The position numbers and the translations under genes are program-made. From JAOUFP01 sp947085825 (GTDB taxonomy: Bacteria; Nitrospirota; Thermodesulfovibrionia; Thermodesulfovibrionales; UBA6898), in contig CAMTXX010000051.1 of the NCBI GenBank assembly GCA_947085825.1, positions 1-50,129 on the forward strand: a stretch of DNA of 50,129 nt. Direction: 5' to 3'. Positions 48,766 to 50,129 of the stretch are shown in pieces; the stretch's first letter is position 1, and every line of letters starts with the position of its first letter. A model generated the notes under the pieces. It was given only the letters and a program-made list of their open reading frames with translations, was not told the origin of the DNA and searched no databases.

Positions 48766-49842
48766 ATGAGAAAAGAATCGAAGATCTACATTGCCGGACA
48801 TCGCGGACTTGTTGGCTCCGCCATATACAGAAGGCTGGAATCAGAGGGTTATAGTAACCTCGTTGCCAGGACAAGCAAGGAGCTTGATCTGAGACGGCAG
48901 GCCGATGTTGAGGCCTTTTTTGAAAAGGAAAAACCTGAGCATGTCTTTCTTGCGGCTGCAAAAGTAGGTGGCATAATGGCCAACAGCACCTATCCTGCTG
49001 ATTTTATTTATAGCAACCTTATTATTCAGGCCAATGTTATTCACGCGGCATATAAGTCCAGGGTGAAAAAGCTTCTTTTCCTTGGGAGTTCTTGTATTTA
49101 TCCGAAATATGCCCCCCAGCCTATGAAGGAAGAATATCTTTTAACAGGCATATTGGAGCCGACAAACGAGCCGTATGCCATTTCAAAGATAGCAGGGATA
49201 AAGATGTGCCAGGCTTATAACAGGCAGTACGGAACAAATTTTATCTCTGTAATGCCCACCAACTTATATGGCCCAAAAGACAATTTTGATTTAGAGACAT
49301 CTCATGTACTCCCTGCTCTTATACGGAAATTTCATGAGGCGAAGCTCCTGAGGGAGCAGGCCAAGGCTGAGGCTAAGGTCAAGGTCAAGGTCAAGGTCAA
49401 GGCTGAGACTGAGGCTAAGGTCAAGGTCAAGGGAGAGGATGACAAAGATTTTACTCAACCTAAGCCTCAACCTCAACCTTTTGTTTTATCTGAACCTCAA
49501 CCTGTTGTTATTTGGGGCACTGGAAAACCTAAGAGGGAATTCCTTTATGTTGATGACCTTGCAGATGCCTGCATTTTTTTGATGGAAAGTTATGACAGTT
49601 CAGAGATTATTAATATAGGGGCTGGAGAAGATATTTCCATCAGTGACCTCGCAGCCCTCATTAAAGAGATAGCAGGATATGAAGGAGAAGTCATTTATGA
49701 TAGTTCCAGGCCGGATGGCGCCCCACAAAAGCTCCTCGATGTATCGAGGTTGAATTCCCTTGGCTGGAAGGCAAAAACAGGCCTCAGGGATGGGATAACG
49801 AAGACCTATGAGTGGTTTGTGAAAAATAAAGGAGAGCTGTGA
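48766..49842 (+). CDS. fcl: GDP-L-fucose synthase with a low-complexity insertion
   Basis: Epimerase/reductase converting GDP-4-keto-6-deoxymannose to GDP-L-fucose. The cofactor motif GHRGLVGSAIYRRL is at residues 9-22; the catalytic EPYAISKIAG (YxxxK) is intact, as are GSSCIYP and FLYVDDLADA. At 358 residues it is about 45 longer than usual: after LIRKFHEAKLLREQ comes a run of KV and KAE dipeptides and a PKPQPQPF stretch before VIWGTGKPKREF resumes. The insert (about 49358-49505) is encoded by AAGGTC hexamers followed by CCTCAA hexamers. ATG 48766 is preferred; GAGGAAGG lies just upstream. The insert falls in a surface loop position, so activity may survive. Confidence 0.9.
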   Translation: MRKESKIYIAGHRGLVGSAIYRRLESEGYSNLVARTSKELDLRRQADVEAFFEKEKPEHVFLAAAKVGGIMANSTYPADFIYSNLIIQANVIHAAYKSRVKKLLFLGSSCIYPKYAPQPMKEEYLLTGILEPTNEPYAISKIAGIKMCQAYNRQYGTNFISVMPTNLYGPKDNFDLETSHVLPALIRKFHEAKLLREQAKAEAKVKVKVKVKAETEAKVKVKGEDDKDFTQPKPQPQPFVLSEPQPVVIWGTGKPKREFLYVDDLADACIFLMESYDSSEIINIGAGEDISISDLAALIKEIAGYEGEVIYDSSRPDGAPQKLLDVSRLNSLGWKAKTGLRDGITKTYEWFVKNKGEL

Positions 49843-49865
49843 GAGGCTTTTACCATCTGAAAATT

Positions 49866-50129
49866 ATGAAAAAAAATTATGAAAAAATATTTCCGGTCAT
49901 TCTCTCCGGGGGCTCGGGGACAAGGCTCTGGCCTTTGTCCCGGGAACTTTATCCCAAACAGTTTCTGCCCCTCGTCGATAAATGGACCATGCTTCAAAAT
50001 ACTGTCACCCGGCTGGAGGGCATTCCTGATATAGGCAGTCCCCTCATCGTCTGCAACGAAAGCCACCGTTTCATGGTAGCGGAGCAACTGCGCCTGATAA
50101 ACGTCAAGCCTTCTGCTGTTGTGCTTGAA
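49866..50129 (+). CDS. manC: Mannose-1-phosphate guanylyltransferase (5' part, cut by window end)
   Basis: The first 88 codons of a GDP-mannose pyrophosphorylase: FPVILSGGSGTRLWPLSREL is the nucleotide-binding signature and YPKQFLPL follows. It would supply GDP-mannose to the gmd gene upstream. The gene runs off the right edge, so it is unknown whether it also carries the phosphomannose isomerase domain of fused ManC/AlgA proteins. It starts 23 bases after the GDP-fucose synthase stop. Confidence 0.9.
   Translation, partial: MKKNYEKIFPVILSGGSGTRLWPLSRELYPKQFLPLVDKWTMLQNTVTRLEGIPDIGSPLIVCNESHRFMVAEQLRLINVKPSAVVLE

Noticed and set aside
49370..49440. Regular hexamer repeats that might be taken for a CRISPR or microsatellite array.
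   Set aside because: Period 6 without spacers, inside a coding frame; no CRISPR features or cas genes in the window.
49291..49476. Minus-strand frame with LDLDLSLSL repeats.
   Set aside because: It is the complement of the hexamer repeat in the GDP-fucose synthase gene.
1..50129. tRNA, rRNA, riboswitch and replication origin signals.
   Set aside because: None could be recognised by reading; a dedicated covariance-model search would be needed to exclude small RNAs.

Overview
This window looks like a contig from a Gram-negative, probably anaerobic or microaerophilic bacterium. It has a periplasmic-type ATP-dependent DNA ligase, a Wzm/Wzt polysaccharide exporter, diaminopimelate synthesis genes and a cytosolic group 3b [NiFe] hydrogenase. 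Gene content and protein style suggest the Nitrospirota (Thermodesulfovibrio relatives) or a nearby deep-branching phylum. That placement is inference: there is no rRNA or other marker gene here, and I saw no tRNA or CRISPR array.

Layout. 337-4572: hydrogenase operon hydB-hydG-hydD-hydA, with a repeat-filled gap before hydA, followed directly by a LigE-type ligase. 5460-6513: decayed IS1634-type transposase and a Phd/ParE toxin-antitoxin pair. 6706-15410: housekeeping block xseA-xseB, gcvH-lpdA, an unrecognised 458-residue protein, enolase, an FtsB/DivIC-like protein and a GH57 glycosidase. 15451-17397 (minus): aconitase. 17759-21065: lysA-dapF-pilZ-dapA. 21149-21898 (minus): an SDR reductase. 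From 21939 to the right edge: a surface-polysaccharide locus opening with a winged-helix regulator whose promoter carries a perfect 32-bp palindrome.

Polysaccharide locus. Wzm (22929) and Wzt (33673) should be neighbours but are about 10 kb apart. Between them lie an MNT-HEPN fusion, two DUF4143 ATPases, Phd/PIN, orphan CopG and DUF433/DUF5615 modules, an ORF6N gene, an AlbA_2 regulator, two truncated copies of one sugar-locus gene, and at least three partial copies of the 5' part of wzt. After wzt come a methyltransferase, five or six glycosyltransferases, a GDP-perosamine-synthase-like aminotransferase, an acetyltransferase, an Rmd-like reductase, a third DUF4143 ATPase, gmd, a GDP-fucose synthase and the start of manC. 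ManC, Gmd, Fcl, Rmd and the aminotransferase form one logical pathway: GDP-mannose to GDP-4-keto-6-deoxymannose, then to GDP-fucose, GDP-rhamnose and GDP-perosamine, to be polymerised by the glycosyltransferases and exported by Wzm/Wzt.

The most unusual aspects are structural. Two MITE-like elements with 8-bp target duplications each sit exactly at a stop codon. Low-complexity repeat DNA is read in frame inside a GDP-fucose synthase and probably in the Wzt linker. Several accessory genes have a promoter -10 box only 6-11 bases before the ATG with no ribosome binding site, suggesting leaderless mRNAs. The recurring wzt fragments suggest the exporter junction is a repeated insertion or recombination site.
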